In this document: positions 1 to 12,400 of the stretch, piece by piece
How positions within the stretch are numbered: the stretch's first letter is position 1
Layout of the letters: each line of letters begins with the position of its first letter
DNA from: Acholoe squamosa
Lineage: Eukaryota > Annelida > Polychaeta > Phyllodocida > Polynoidae
Direction of reading: 5' to 3'
DNA: 64,000 bases
Assembly: GCA_949317995.1 (NCBI GenBank)
Contig: OX439052.1
Span: 43,706,599 to 43,770,598, forward strand
Position numbers and translations under genes: made by a program
The notes under the pieces: generated by a model
Told to the model about the DNA's origin: nothing
Seen by the model: the letters and a program-made list of their open reading frames with translations, nothing else
Databases searched by the model: none

Positions 1-680
1 ATGTTTTGATTCCAATCTGACTCAGTAACCATGGAAACACCTCAATATTTGAAAAGAATCATATATATACGGTTATAATGGTGTGTGATACTTCGGCATC
101 AAACAGATGGGTATGATGCATTTTTCTCCAAATTATACAAGCTAAAGTGTTATTGTCGATCACGTCTGTTGTGCCCCCTTAATCGATACACTATGTGCCG
201 GCCCGAAAGGGTTTAAAACCACTAAGTGTTTAATAGCTGGGATATTGTTCTTAGGCTGTGTTATTTTGACGTAAAAAGGTGTCATATGACCTAGCCTTGG
301 TGCGGCTAGGTCATGTGATTAACTCTTGACCTCATTAGAGAGAAGCCCCGTAATGAGGGAATCTGTCACGTGACGACACTAGGGTGGTTAGAGCAGAAAG
401 GAGCACTCTATGTGAACACTTTTTAACCAGATATTTAAGTCTGCAGGCCCGGATTCATTTTGACAGAACCGAGACCCCAAGATCACATTTGTAAAGAAAA
501 AGATGATGAAAACGTAACATAAATGACTTACTACCTTAATTATTAGCTCACTTAGATATCTTGAATTTAGAGGGAACCTTGATAAAACAGTTGTTCTTTT
601 GTTTGCTTTACACTGTCGCCCTATTGATAATGGTGCAGTTGGCAAGCCATAAAAACTGTCACGTAGTCCAAGGTGCCCAA
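1..680. other. Unassigned DNA at left edge with one hairpin and an E-box
   Basis: No exon or gene is recognised here. A short hairpin has arms at 282-296 and 304-318 (14 of 15 bases pair, loop of 7). A GTCACGTGAC box lies near 366-375, the form bound by USF/MiT-type bHLH factors in animals. An open frame on the minus strand across 388-966 is mostly Leu/Ser from the adjoining simple repeat and is not a gene. Confidence 0.5.
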
Positions 681-687
681 GAGAGAC

Positions 688-765
688 ATACAGATAGATA
701 GATAGATACAGAGAGAGAGAGACAGACAGAGAGAGAGACAGAGAGGAACAGAGACAGAGTGAGAA

Positions 766-804
<39 letters not shown>

Positions 805-855
805 GAGACAGAGAGACAGAGAGAGACAGACAGACAGAGATAGATAGATAGAAAG
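688..855. repeat. Compound microsatellite (GACA/GATA/GA)n
   Basis: Almost uninterrupted runs of GATA, GACA and GA units on the plus strand. It gives a spurious Ser/Leu-rich frame on the minus strand. Confidence 0.95.
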
Positions 856-1186
856 AGCCTGAGGTAGAGATAGAGAATTTGAAACAGGCAGTGGTAGAGT
901 GACGGAGAGTGACAAATTCAATTCTAATTCTAATTTAAATCCTATTAGATATCTTGAGCTCCCCAATTAATATACAAGCGCAGCATTTCATCTTCAGCGA
1001 ATGAAATCGGGATATCATTGTCTAATTGAACCAAGTCTAGCAATGAGTTTGCCCATTTGCTGATGATATGCCTCCAAGAAGTGGAGTGGAAAATTATATT
1101 GAAACATCTTGTGTGCTTCACTGACGGTTCTTCATTAATTCTCCATCTCACATATCCACTTATCTCTACAGAGTGAATTAAAGCCT

Positions 1187-1475
1187 TTAACCCTTCAAGG
1201 ACCGCTGCTGCAGGAGTGCATCATGCCCATTGGTTGGCATGATACACCAATGAAGTCCCAGTGGGTCTGCTTGACAGTGCTGCATTGATACGTCATGCTG
1301 AACCCCTCAGGAGTGTATCAAGCTGGTAGGGCATGCATGATGCATGAATGCACAATAGGCAAGTGTAGAATCACCAGAGCTGCATTTATGCATCATGATG
1401 ACTAATTGGCATGATGCAGTTATATAAATGCATCATGCCTCCAGCGCTGCATCGAGGGCATCACGCAGTAAAGCC
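1187..1475. mobile_element. Family A MITE copy (piggyBac-like, TTAA end), degenerate
   Basis: Begins TTAACCCTTCAAGGACC, matching the family's left terminus, followed by the GCATCATGCCCATTGG block. Two hairpin modules follow, one resembling CACCAATGAAGT and one resembling GCATGAATGCA. The right end is eroded and has no clear TTAA. Confidence 0.75.
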
Positions 1476-1616
1476 TAATGCAATCCACAGAGGGTGAATT
1501 CACATATACCATTTTCTGCTGTCATTATAATATGTTTTTATAGTAAAAGTAATTTCCCCACCTACGAATTGCAATTATATGCTTTTAAGGTTTTCTTGCA
1601 CTTAGACACCGTATTC

Positions 1617-1787
1617 TACCGTATTGGTCTGTATGAGCTGGGTCTACAACGAGCACCGGGGTGTACAGGGATGTTGAAATTTTGAAATACACTATATTCT
1701 TGAATAAGTGCTGGTCTTGATTAAGTGTCGGGGTATGGCCTGGATGAAATCAATGAGTGACTGGGTGCTTACACAGGTCATTACGGT
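1617..1787. mobile_element. Family B MITE copy
   Basis: Ends are TACCGTATTGGTCTGTATGA and, inverted, GCTTACACAGGTCATTACGG. Inside are the family's degenerate blocks: GAGCACCGGGG, a GATGTTGAAAT stretch and GAATAAGTGCTGG. It is short, has no coding capacity, and its termini end in TAC...GT(A). Confidence 0.75.
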
Positions 1788-1930
1788 TTGCATCATCCTC
1801 CAGCCCTACTTCTCTCTGCACCTTCCCCGCCCTCTCTCTTTTGCTCTACAACCCTATTAGACATACCCCAACATGTCGTCCCTAGTCTCTTCTTGAATTT
1901 ATTTGCTCTGTGTGTCCCTCCCCAGAATAT

Positions 1931-2383
1931 CCACATGAGCCCAAGGTGAGAACCTACTGGGCTTTCCGGGCTATCAAAGATGTGGATTTAAGCCAATAAT
2001 TATAAATGTCTGGGCGGCCAGGTGGGGGCCTAGGTGGGCTCAGCCCAGAAACAACTCTTTAGGCATAACCCACCTTGGCCTCACCTGGAGGCCCAGTGAA
2101 CCCCAGACATTTTTTTTATCATGTTTATTGCATTTATGAACTGTAATATTCATTTAAGTGACAATCAATTTCTGTTAAAGGGTGAACAATTGAAATTGAA
2201 CAATTAATCTTCTTAGAACATGACCATCAGTCACAAATGTTCAGGTAATTGAATTGTTGAGAGGGAGTTGGTGATAAGTCTCACAAACTAACAGCAATAG
2301 CCGAGGAGGGAAACCTGATTGAAGCCATATGTGGGCTAGCCCAGAAAGCCCAGGGGGTACCAATTTGGGGCCCATGTGGCCCT
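1931..2383. mobile_element. Long-TIR MITE (family C) with a nested central hairpin
   Basis: Left arm 1931-1978 and right arm 2327-2383 are imperfect inverted repeats sharing CCACATG.GCCC and GGGCTTTC.GGGCTA. Inside, 2006-2112 is a second hairpin whose arms run AATGTCTGGG...GGCCAGGTG and CACCTGGAGGCC...CCCAGACATT. It has no ORF. This is either one foldback element or one MITE inserted in another. Confidence 0.65.
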
Positions 2384-2420
2384 GCTGGCTGGGTTGCTGT
2401 CTATTTGTATGTTACCCAGA

Positions 2421-2600
2421 CTATCTGTCCATATGCCTTCTCTGTCTGTCCATGTATCTGTCTCCCCTGTCTGTCTCTCTCTCGCTGTCTTTGTCTGTCT
2501 CTGCCTCTGTCTGTATTGAAGTTTAGCTGCCTTCTACCTCTCCTCCTTCTCTTCCCCTCCCACCCCCTCTCCCCAAAATAATCTCTCCCTCTACCTTTCT
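2421..2600. repeat. Pyrimidine-rich microsatellite (CTGT/CT)n
   Basis: CTGTCTGT and CTCT runs grade into C/T-rich DNA. The Arg-rich minus-strand frame here is a shadow of this composition. Confidence 0.9.
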
Positions 2601-2858
2601 CACTTGACCGCCAATGATGTGGAGAAAAGGCCCCCACAAAATGGGCTAGTATGTGAGAGCCGATAAAATAATAGGGGTACGAACTACCTCTTATCTAAGT
2701 TTTGAACACTGTCAATACCACTTTTTTCACCAACACACAAAATAATAAATGTAGGGTCTTAAGGGTCATCATATCGACAGTTTTAGATGGCTAAAGGAAT
2801 TTTGTCTCCCAAGCAAGCCTCGAAGTAGTCAAAGAAAAAAAAGGTAAACTTTAAAATT

Positions 2859-3078
2859 GCCGATTGGTCGTCATGACGCATGAATGCAGCCCTGGCAAGT
2901 TATTCACCAGGGCTGCATTAATGCATCATGACGACCCTACAGGGCTGATACAGTCCAAGAGGATCAGCATGATGCTCCGATGAAGCACTGGCGAATAGAC
3001 TCAGCAGCACTTCATTGGTGCATTATGATGACCAATAGACATGATGCCCTCCTGCATCAGCTGCTTTTAGCGGTGCTC
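2859..3078. mobile_element. Family A MITE copy, two hairpin modules, left end missing
   Basis: The GCATGAATGCAGCCCTGGC hairpin module is followed by a GACCCTACAGGG spacer and a CACTTCATTGGTGC module. It ends in a degenerate CATCAGCTGCTTTTAG terminus. The usual CCCTTTAAGGG left tip is absent. Confidence 0.75.
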
Positions 3079-3320
3079 AATTGACACATAATTTGTCCAA
3101 ATTCATGAGAACTCAACTATTAATTCTAACATCGTGGGAACTACAAGGTCCTGCCGCTGGGAAATAGGAAATGTTTGGGTCCAATAGAAGAAGACTCAAA
3201 TCAATTATATTTTAATTACATTCACTTTCATGCTGTCCCACAGCTTGACAGGGTACCCTCTGGACAAACCTGGAGTCGGGATATGCTGAACATGGTAAAT
3301 ATATGTAGGAAATAGTTTAG

Positions 3321-3700
3321 CCCTTTAGGAGTCAGAGATGCATTAATGCATCATGCCCATTGGTCGTCATGATGCATCAATGCAGCCCTGACGAGTAACT
3401 CGCCAGGGCTACATTTATACCTCATGCCGACCCTATTGGATTGATCAACATACACTCCCGGGGGTCGGCATGATGCAGGAGTGCATCATGCCCAGTTTGC
3501 AGACAGTATTAACCATTTAATTGTCACTGATGCAAGAGTGCATCATGTCAAATGGTTCTCATGATGCACCAACGAAGTGCTGGCGAGTCTGCTCACCAGT
3601 ACTTCATTGGAGCATAATGCCGACCCTTCGGGAGTGAATTAACCCTGAGAGGCCAACATGATGCATCAAACATGAATCTTGCCAGGGCTACATGGTCCTA
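3321..3700. mobile_element. Two adjoining family A MITE copies
   Basis: One copy starts at CCCTTTAGG (3321) and carries the GCAGCCCTG hairpin module. A second starts at TTAACCATTTAATTG (3509) and carries the CGAAGTGCTGGCGA module. Both right ends are damaged, so their order of insertion is unclear. Confidence 0.7.
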
Positions 3701-5653
3701 TATTTGAGATTTCTACATAAGTGGCAATTAGCTCTGATTTAGACCCAAGCTCTGTCATTCCCTGTTCCATGACCATGTTGGTCTAATGTTATGTTTGGGA
3801 AACATTGAAGGATTGAGTGTCATTCCAGTGCTTTAAATGTATTTGAGATTTTGTGCATATAAGTTTATATTTGGAACTTGTGACACTGTCTACATCCTTG
3901 CGAGAACCATCGGCATTTCCTCAATCCCGCAGTCACTTCTTATTCCACATTCATTTAATACTCTAGCACCGCACCTTGCTCTACAAATACCAAAAGCTAA
4001 ATGGGGGCTCCTTACTTTCTGTCCGGACCGGAAGTAGAGCCCACCCCATACAAAATGCTTATCAGTCCTGCACTGAAGGCACATCTTGGTCTCTGATTGA
4101 CTTGCCACAGATGGCACTCTCACACTGAATGTATGCCACCTTCTGATTGGTCAAAATAACCTTATTGATCAAAGGGTCAGAATAAGGTCTGATGTTGGGA
4201 GGTCGGGGTTCGGCTCAGTTATAGCGGAAACCCAAATTGAGATTTCACTTTATATAGATCTACCGCACACACTGTATATGGCTCTACTCTTTGAACAGTA
4301 TTAGACTTGAATGAATGGAGGGATTATATCTTGGAAAATAAAATCTTAATCTAGATCTGGAATAACTGCTGGTATGGTGTCAGACCGGTTAGAAGGGATA
4401 AGCACCCTGGTATGGCAAACAAGCCATCATATGTAGCCTATATTAGGTTAATTGCTCTAGTCACCAACATACTATTAACACAAACTACACAATTAGATGT
4501 AATAAACAGACTAGAATCCTATGAGAACAATGTATTTAACCTAATCGAGATTTATTGCATAATTACTGTTAGGGGTAGGTTTGATTCAACTAATAAATAC
4601 ATGAAAGAAAATTGAGATACAAACATGTTTATTTTCCAATGGGCCTGTGAAACTTACTTAATTGCTATGGAAGTTATGCTATTTTGACCTACTACAAAGC
4701 CAAAATACTTCCTTCTGTAGGGCCCAATATAGTTCCACTGCTGACCACCAGCTGGTGGCGCCACTGTGATATGCGCAGTACGTCCTGCTTGCTGCTGTCC
4801 CCTTGTGGGCTCTCAGGGAAGTGACCTTGACCTTAACTGGAGGAGGCTAGTTCCACTTGGCTGATTCCCGAGTGATGTAAGGCCCCTCAGGTCACTGATA
4901 ACAGGGGCGCTGACTGCCTCTGATAGGGCACCTCCCCTCATCACAAACAAAAATAATATTACAGAAATAGCAGTGGCTGTTTCTGGAACTGGTGAGTTGG
5001 ATCCTTCTCACTCATATAGGTTACAGAAAATACCATATTGAAACTGATGGTTTCTGCAAATCTGGATTGTCTGGTTACTCTGCTTTCATCAATCTTATAA
5101 TGCTCTTGCGAATGAGTACACAAGGCACCTGCAGATTCAGGCGATTGATTACTCCCTGGATTAAAAAAAGACAGAAACCTTAGTACAAAACTAACAAAAT
5201 TTATGAATTTGTCATGTTATTGTCAGCCTATAACACCCCCCCTCCCCTAAATAAGACCATGCAATAAGAGATTGTCAAAGAGGTCCCTAAACTGGAGGAC
5301 TTAGAAAGTCAATAGAAATGACACAAAATGCATTCTTTTGCATATTGACAAGTTGGTTGTACATGAGAGATTGGAGATATTGATAGTTAGACAAAGGGGC
5401 TGTAGTCTATCACTGATCATATGAATAGAAAGAAAGTGAGAAACAACCAGTCTTTTACAAAGAATTAAACTAATTCATAGGAAAATATGACAGATTTCAC
5501 ATGTGACAATAAAAGACTTGTAGATAAATATCAGTTCTTTTATTTTAGGTCAGTCTGTTATACATGATTCTATAGTTTTGGTTAACATCTGATAACCAAA
5601 CACAGTGTGAAATGAATTACTTTGATAACTCCAATCAACTAAAGGCTCAGAGT
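3701..5653. other. Unassigned non-coding stretch
   Basis: I see no convincing exon or repeat family member. A palindrome-containing sequence, CCACCAGCTGGTGGCGCC, lies at about 4747-4764; it resembles CTCF half-sites but has an insertion relative to the usual core. Open frames are short and not protein-like. Confidence 0.4.
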
Positions 5654-5852
5654 TACCGTAGTGGCGTGCTTAAGTGCCAAGATCTCAAATAAGCACCGGT
5701 CTGGAATAAGCACCAGGGGGAAGGGTTAGCTGAAATATATAGCGTAAACACTACAGAACAGTATTTAAATAAACACCTGACTGAAATAAGGGCCGGGGTG
5801 AAGAGCATTGAAATTTATATAAGCGCACAGGCTTAAACGGGACACCACAGTA
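5654..5852. mobile_element. Family B MITE copy, near full length
   Basis: Left end TACCGTAGTGGCGTGCTTAA and inverted right end TTAAACGGGACACCACAGTA. Internal blocks CAAATAAGCACCGG, CAGTATTTAAATAAACACCTG and AATAAGGGCCGGGG are clearly alignable to the other copies in this window. Confidence 0.85.
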
Positions 5853-7668
5853 TACAAAAATTGCCAGAATCAGAGGGCAGATATCAAAAGAGCCCTGTCG
5901 TCGCTGGACGCTATCATGGCTGGTGATGTCAGCTCGTGGTTGCCATGTAACTCCATGGTGATGTCTGATAACGTCACCAGGGGTCAGCTTGTCAGGCCGC
6001 TTTCTGTCGTAAAGTGCACCTATTATCACCTGGGTGTAAAGTTCCCTGTTTATCGCTCATCTGTGGCACGAATTAATACCCTGCTCGAAGGCAAAGGCGG
6101 ATACATGGTCAACACTCAACATTTCACACTCACAGTTCCCTCATTATCGCTCAGCAGTTTATGTACAAAACATCAATCAGAAAAAAGGCATTAAAACAGC
6201 ACTCAGAAAAAAGCAATACATTCAAGATATCACATATGCAGTTCTCCTATTATTGCCAAATTGCATATAAAATTTTGATCGTAATTTCACACTTGCTTCT
6301 TTTCCATTACTCATCAATTGATAAATTTCATCAGTGATCATGCATAGGCTGTTGCTTTTATTGTCCATTCATTTTATATGTGAAGTGACACTCTATAATT
6401 CACATGTGTGGGCTTCGCTAGGTTGCACTAGAATAATCGACTGTAGGTGGCAGCAGGTCACACAAAGCAAGCCCGCACTAAAGGGTGTCGTAAAAATGTA
6501 AATGTGGCATCAAATTGATTCTTATGATGTATGCTAAAGGGTTCGAGGTATAGTGCAAAATAGTGCAAAATATTGGTTTAGTGCAAAATATTACCTACAA
6601 AAGTACATAATTTGGCGCTGCCTTGTGGAAACCTGCTTTGAGGCTATCATGCGAAGAAACATTCAGTTTGAAGTAATTCTCGTGGAACTCTGTCTATGTC
6701 CCCAATATTGGGTTTTCAAATTGGCATACTGCTCCTGAAGATCGAGGAGAGGGAGCTTTCCTTATTTTCTTTCTTCCTTTTTTTCCATCTCAGGCTTGAG
6801 AAGTACTATAATTGCAACTGATTTCCATATTATTAATTGTTTATTAGATCATGTGACTAATGACAGTTTTCTGTTCCAATTACAGGTGAGTATCTTACAC
6901 CATGTGACAGCTGTAACCATGACAACCACTTCCAGTCGAGGTAAAATAGTGCCATTTGACAGGGTTGTCAGAAGAAACATGACTTTGGAGGGACCAAAGT
7001 GTTTTATTAGTAGGCACGTAGACAATTCTGAGCAAAACAGTACTTTGAATGTTTAGATGGTTTCAGGGCATGCCCCCGAGGACAATTTTGTATAGTTATA
7101 CATTATTTCTGCAATTTTAGGTCAATCTGTGAGTAAATTACAAGTTCACCATATTGACAATACATGTGTGAATGATGTGGAATGGGGCAAAAAGGGCAAT
7201 TTTGGATCCTTTTTAAACTTAGGGCCTCGGCAATAAATTTCATCCTCTGAATCTTATGAGGTAAAATCAGTTCAGGAAAGCATGTTTCATTTCAGATAAA
7301 GTCAGGAAAGGCGTTTACAACTATTGCCTGAGAATGACTATAGGCCAGCATAAAGGGAAAAAAGACAAAAGAAAAGGAAAAAAAATACACACAGAAAGAA
7401 AGTAAAAGACAGAAATACTAAAGAAACACCAAGAAAAGGCATGAAACACAAAAAAAAACACACCTTTTTGTATCAATATTTTTTGTCTAAACCCACGGTG
7501 AGTCCTGAGTGGCAGTAATTTCATTCATCCTGAAGGGTTCTTCATAAAACCTGTCGGTGTTTTTTTCCCCCTTTCCCATTCAACCTGACAAGGAGCGCTG
7601 TAGGTTTAGTGTTGATGGAAGGAAATGATTTGGGAGATATAGAAGGCGCAAGTACGCCTTAACCCTTT
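5853..7668. other. Mostly unassigned, with one tiny MITE
   Basis: A 73-bp inverted-repeat sequence at 6406-6478 (GTGTGGGCTT...AAGCCCGCAC) is probably a small MITE. A-rich DNA covers 7345-7475. No exon is supported; the longest frames, 92 codons on each strand near 5916-6194, show no recognisable domain. Confidence 0.4.
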
Positions 7669-8185
7669 AAGGACCAATAATGCAGGAATGTATCATGCTC
7701 ATTGGTCGTTATGATGCAGCAATGAAGTCTGCTCACTAGCACTTCATTGGTGCATCATGCCGACCATTGTGGAGTGCATCAAGCCATAAATATAGCCCTC
7801 GCCACGGCTGCATTCATGCATTATCAGGACAAATAGACATGATGCTCCATTGAATCATGCCAGAGGGTCAGTATACATGATGCTCATATGAAGCAGACTT
7901 GCCAGCACTGCATCATGCCCTTTGGTCGGCATGATGCATCAATGAAGTCCTGGCAATTTTGCTTGCCAGCATTGCGTTCTTGTATCAGGCTGCCCAACTG
8001 AGGGAGTATCAACATTGTAGGGTGTGCATGATACTTAAATGCAGCCACTGGCAGCCACTGGGCATGATGCATAAACAGTCACTGTGTGAATGACAACTGG
8101 CATGCCTACTTGCCAGTTTTACATCCATACGTCATTGTGGACCACTGCGAGTGTATACATCGACCGTTTAGGGTTCGCATCAGGC
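7669..8185. mobile_element. Family A cluster, at least two degenerate copies
   Basis: Starts TTAACCCTTTAAGGACC (7669). Several hairpin modules follow, some with their partner arm lost, with repeated GCATCATGCC and ACTTCATTGG blocks. No clean right terminus can be placed, so this is probably a nested or rearranged cluster. Confidence 0.65.
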
Positions 8186-8189
8186 ACTA

Positions 8190-8275
8190 TTGGAGCTTAA
8201 GTACATAATGACGGCGTGCTGGGGTCTCAATTAAGTTTGAGGGTATAGGGGTATTTGAGCACTAAAAACAGGGTT
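8190..8275. mobile_element. Family B MITE fragment
   Basis: Contains GGTCTCAATTAAGTTTGAGGG and a GAGCACTAAAAACAG block typical of family B interiors. Both termini are missing. Confidence 0.5.
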
Positions 8276-8485
8276 GGTTAAAGGGTTTATTGTGTCTGAG
8301 GAGACACTCGGGGGAGAAAAAAAAACCAACATGAAGGCAAAGAGTAAGCCGTTAGTAAGGCATCATTGCAGCTTGGCAGTTTCATTGAAATCACTGGAAT
8401 ATCCATCTTCCCTTTTTATCGCTCACCATCGAGTTCAAACTGGACCTTCACGTTGTATCACACCTGACTGGGAACAGTTTTTGAT

Positions 8486-8676
8486 TACTGTATTAGCCTC
8501 TATAAATGCCAAGTTTTTGGATAAGCACTGGCTTCAAATAACTGCCTGCGGTAATGCGGTATTATTCTGAACATTAAATACACTATTCCAATGAGTGTTG
8601 GTCTCCAATAAGGGCCAGGGTTAAAGTGATACTGAAACCAATAAGTGCCAGGCCACTTAAACAGGCCACTATTGTA
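8486..8676. mobile_element. Family B MITE copy
   Basis: Left end TACTGTATTAGCCTC, right end GGCCACTATTGTA as an inverted match. GATAAGCACTGG, AATAAGGGCCAGGG and AATAAGTGCCAGG blocks lie inside. A minus-strand-free 98-codon frame that overlaps its left half is not a gene. Confidence 0.75.
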
Positions 8677-8734
8677 AAATGATTCCTAATCTATAGGTGT
8701 GCTCACGTATCTTATGAGTCAACTCAGCAGGGGT

Positions 8735-8791
8735 ATGTATTCATGCATAAGGGTCACCAATGGGCATGATGCGCCCATGCACTATGGACCT
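8735..8791. mobile_element. Family A right-end fragment
   Basis: TTCATGCATAAGGGTCACCAATGG followed by GGCATGATGC matches the right half of family A. It abuts the complete copy that follows. (Only the first part of the motif is diagnostic.). Confidence 0.5.
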
Positions 8792-9049
8792 TTAACCCTG
8801 TAGGGCCTGCTAATTCATTAATGCATCATGCCCATTGGATGTCATGATGCCTGAATGCAGCTCTGGTAGGTAACTCGTCAGGGCTTCATTCATGCATCAT
8901 GCCGACCCTATGCAGATGATATACTCCCAGAGGGTGGGCATGATGCACCAATGTAGTGCTTGTGAGACTGCTCGCCAGCACTTCATTGGTGCATCATGAT
9001 GATCAATGGACATGATGCACTTCTGCATTAGCGGCCCTTAGAGGGTTAA
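8792..9049. mobile_element. Complete family A MITE with TTAA on both sides
   Basis: TTAA at 8792-8795 and 9046-9049 flank a 250-bp element. Its termini are CCCTGTAGGGCC and, inverted, CCCTCTAAGGGCC. It contains one GCAGCTCTGG-type and one CAATGTAGTGCTTG-type hairpin module separated by a GACCC...GGGTGG spacer. TTAA duplication with CCY-type termini is the hallmark of piggyBac-related elements; the assignment is inferred because the element encodes no protein. Confidence 0.85.
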
Positions 9050-9229
9050 AGGGTTAAAGCAGCCGCAAACAGTTGGGCACAAGGATGTGCCTGAGTTACC
9101 AAGGTAACTCGTTGGAGGGGGGAATAAAAGATAAGCCGTTGTCACAGCGTATTAAGATTGCCTTATCACATTGACGGCATCAGGCTTAAGTGTGGTGGAG
9201 GCTCTCAATAACCTGCAATGTGCTAGTGG

Positions 9230-9345
9230 CTGTTTAATGCATCATTTACATTGGTTGGCATGTTGTGTGAATGCAGTCCTGGCGAGTGACTCGCCGGAAT
9301 TTATATAACTTTATGTATCATGCTGGTCAAAATGGGTTGACACAA
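9230..9345. mobile_element. Family A fragment
   Basis: One GCAGTCCTGGCGAG hairpin module with an eroded partner arm, just left of the satellite array. Confidence 0.55.
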
Positions 9346-9423
9346 TCCTGAAAGGTACTATCAAAGCACAAACTGTTCATGGAGGCTCTATCCTAAAGCA
9401 TGTTATCATGAGAGCAGATCAGA

Positions 9424-12400
9424 TGCCTGGTCACAACAGACCTGTTGCAGTTCCCACTTTCCCTGTACTACTGGTACACATACCCATGGTTATAACAGGC
9501 CTGCCACAGTTCCCACTTTCCCTGTACTACTGGTACACATACCCATGGTTATAACAGGCCTGCCACAGTTCCCACTTTCCCTATACTGCTGGTACATAGA
9601 CCCATGGTTATAACAGGCCTGCCACTGTTCCCACTTTCCCTATACTACTGGTACACATACCCATGGTTATAACAGCCCTGTCACTGTTCCCACCTACCCT
9701 ATACTACTGGTACATATACCCATGGTTATAACAGGCCTGCCACAGTTCCCACTTTCCCTATACTACTGGTACATAGACCCATGGTTATAACAGGCCTGCC
9801 ACTGTTCCCACTTTCCCTATACTACTGGTACATAGACCCATGGTTATAACAGGCCTGCCACTGTTCCCACTTTCCCTATACTGCTGGTACATAGACCTAT
9901 GGTTATAAGAGGCCTGCCACTGTTCCCACTTTCCCTATACTGCTGGTACATAGACCTATGGTTATAAGAGGCCTGCCACTGTTCCCACTTTCCCTATACT
10001 ACTGGTACATAGACCCATGGTTATAACAGGCCTGCCACTGTTCTCACTTTCCCTATACTACTGGTACATAGACCCATGGTTATAACAGGCCTGCCACTGT
10101 TCCCACTTTCCCTATAATACTGGTACATAGACCCATGGTTATACCAGGCCTGCCACTGTTCCCACTTCCCCTTTACTACTGGTACATATATACCTATGGT
10201 TATAACAGGCCTGCCACTGTTCCCAATTTCCCTTTACTACTGGTACATATATACCTATGGTTATAACAGGCCTGCCACTGTTCCCAATTTCCCTGTACTA
10301 CTGGTACACATACCCATGGTTATAACAGGCCTGTCACTGTTCCCACTTTCCCTATACTACTGGTACATATATACCTATGGTTATAACAGGCCTGCCACTG
10401 TTCCCAATTTCCCTTTACTACTGGTACATAGACCCTTGGTTATAACAGGCCTGCCACAGCTCCCACTTCCCCTTTACTACTGGTACATAGACACATGGTT
10501 ATAACAGGCCTGCCACAGTCCTCACTCTCCCTATACTACTGGTACATATACCTATGGTTATAACAGGCCTGCCACAGTTCCCACTTTCCCTATACTACTG
10601 GTACATAGACCCATGGTTATAACAGCCCTGCCACTGTTCCCACTTTCCCTATAATACTGGTACATAGACCCATGGTTATAACAGGCCTGCCACTGTTCCC
10701 ACTTTCCCTATACTGCTGGTACATAGACCTATGGTTATAAGAGGCCTGCCACAGTTCCCACTTTCCCTATACTACTGGTACATATACCCATGGTTATAAC
10801 AGGCCTGCCACTGTTCCCACTTTCCCTATACTACTGGTACATATACCCATGGTTATAACAGGCCTGCCACTGTTCCCACTTTCCCTATACTACTGGTACA
10901 TATACCCATGGTTATAACAGGCCTGCCACTGTTCCCACTTTCCCTATACTACTGGTACATATACCCATGGTTATAACAGGCCTGCCACTGTTCCCACTTT
11001 CCCTATACTACTGGTACATAGACCCATGGTTATAACAGGCCTGCCACAGTTCCCACTTTTCCTATACCACTGGTACACATACCCATGGTTATAACAGGCC
11101 TGCCACTGTTCCCACTTACCCTATACTACTGGTACATAGACCCATGGTTATAACAGGCCTGTCACTGTTCCCACATTCCCTATACTACTGGTACACATAC
11201 CCATGGTTATAACAGGCCTGTCACTGTTCCCACTTACCCTTTACTACTGGTACATATACCCATGGTTATAACAGGCCTGCCACTGGTCCCACTTTCCCTA
11301 TACTACTGGTACACATACCCATGGTTATAACAGGCCTGTCACTGTTCCCACTTACCCTTTACTACTGGTACATATACCCATGGTTATAACAGGCCTGCCA
11401 CTGGTCCCACTTTCCCTATACTACTGGTACACATACCCATGGTTATAACAGGCCTGTCACTGTTCCCACTTTCCCTATACTACTGGTATATAGACCCATG
11501 GTTATAACAGGCCTGCCACTGTTCCCACTTTCCCTATACTACTGGTACATATACCCATGGTTATAACAGGCCTGCCACAGTTCCCACTTTCCCTATACTA
11601 CTGGTACATAGACCCATGGTTATAACAGGCCTGCCACTGTTCTCACTTTCCCTATACTACTGGTACATAGACCCATGGTTATAACAGGCCTGCCACTGTT
11701 CCCACTTTCCCTATAATACTGGTACATAGACCCATGGTTATACCAGGCCTGCCACTGTTCCCACTTTCCCTATACTACTGGTACATATATACCTATGGTT
11801 ATAACAGGCCTGCCACTGTTCCCAATTTCCCTTTACTACTGGTACATATATACCTATGGTTATAACAGGCCTGCCACTGTTCCCAATTTCCCTTTACTAC
11901 TGGTACACATACCCATGGTTATAACAGGCCTGTCACTGTTCCCACTTTCCCTATACTACTGGTACATATATACCTATGGTTATAACAGGCCTGCCACTGT
12001 TCCCAATTTCCCTTTACTACTGGTACATAGACCCTTGGTTATAACAGGCCTGCCACAGCTCCCACTTCCCCTTTACTACTGGTACATAGACACATGGTTA
12101 TAACAGGCCTGCCACAGTCCTCACTCTCCCTATACTACTGGTACATATACCTATGGTTATAACAGGCCTGCCACAGTTCCCACTTTCCCTATACTACTGG
12201 TACATATACCCATGGCTATAACAGGCCTGCCACTGTTCCCACTTTCCCTATACTACTGGTACATATACCCATGGTTATAACAGGCCTGCCACTGTTCCCA
12301 CTTTCCCTATACTACTGGTACATATACCCATGGTTATAACAGGCCTGCCACTGTTCCCACTTTCCCTATACTACTGGTACATATACCCATGGTTATAACA

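Noticed and set aside
388-966. 192-codon Leu/Ser-rich minus-strand frame
   Set aside because: It translates the GACA/GATA microsatellite; no start context, domain or splice border.
4747-4764. CCACCAGCTGGTGGCGCC as a CTCF site
   Set aside because: Three extra bases interrupt the core compared with the usual consensus; the palindrome may be chance.
10196-12103. Two near-identical 102-codon frames (VITGLPLFPISLYYWY-type repeats)
   Set aside because: They lie wholly inside the 59-bp satellite; the repeat period is not a multiple of three and the two frames are copies of one duplicated satellite block.
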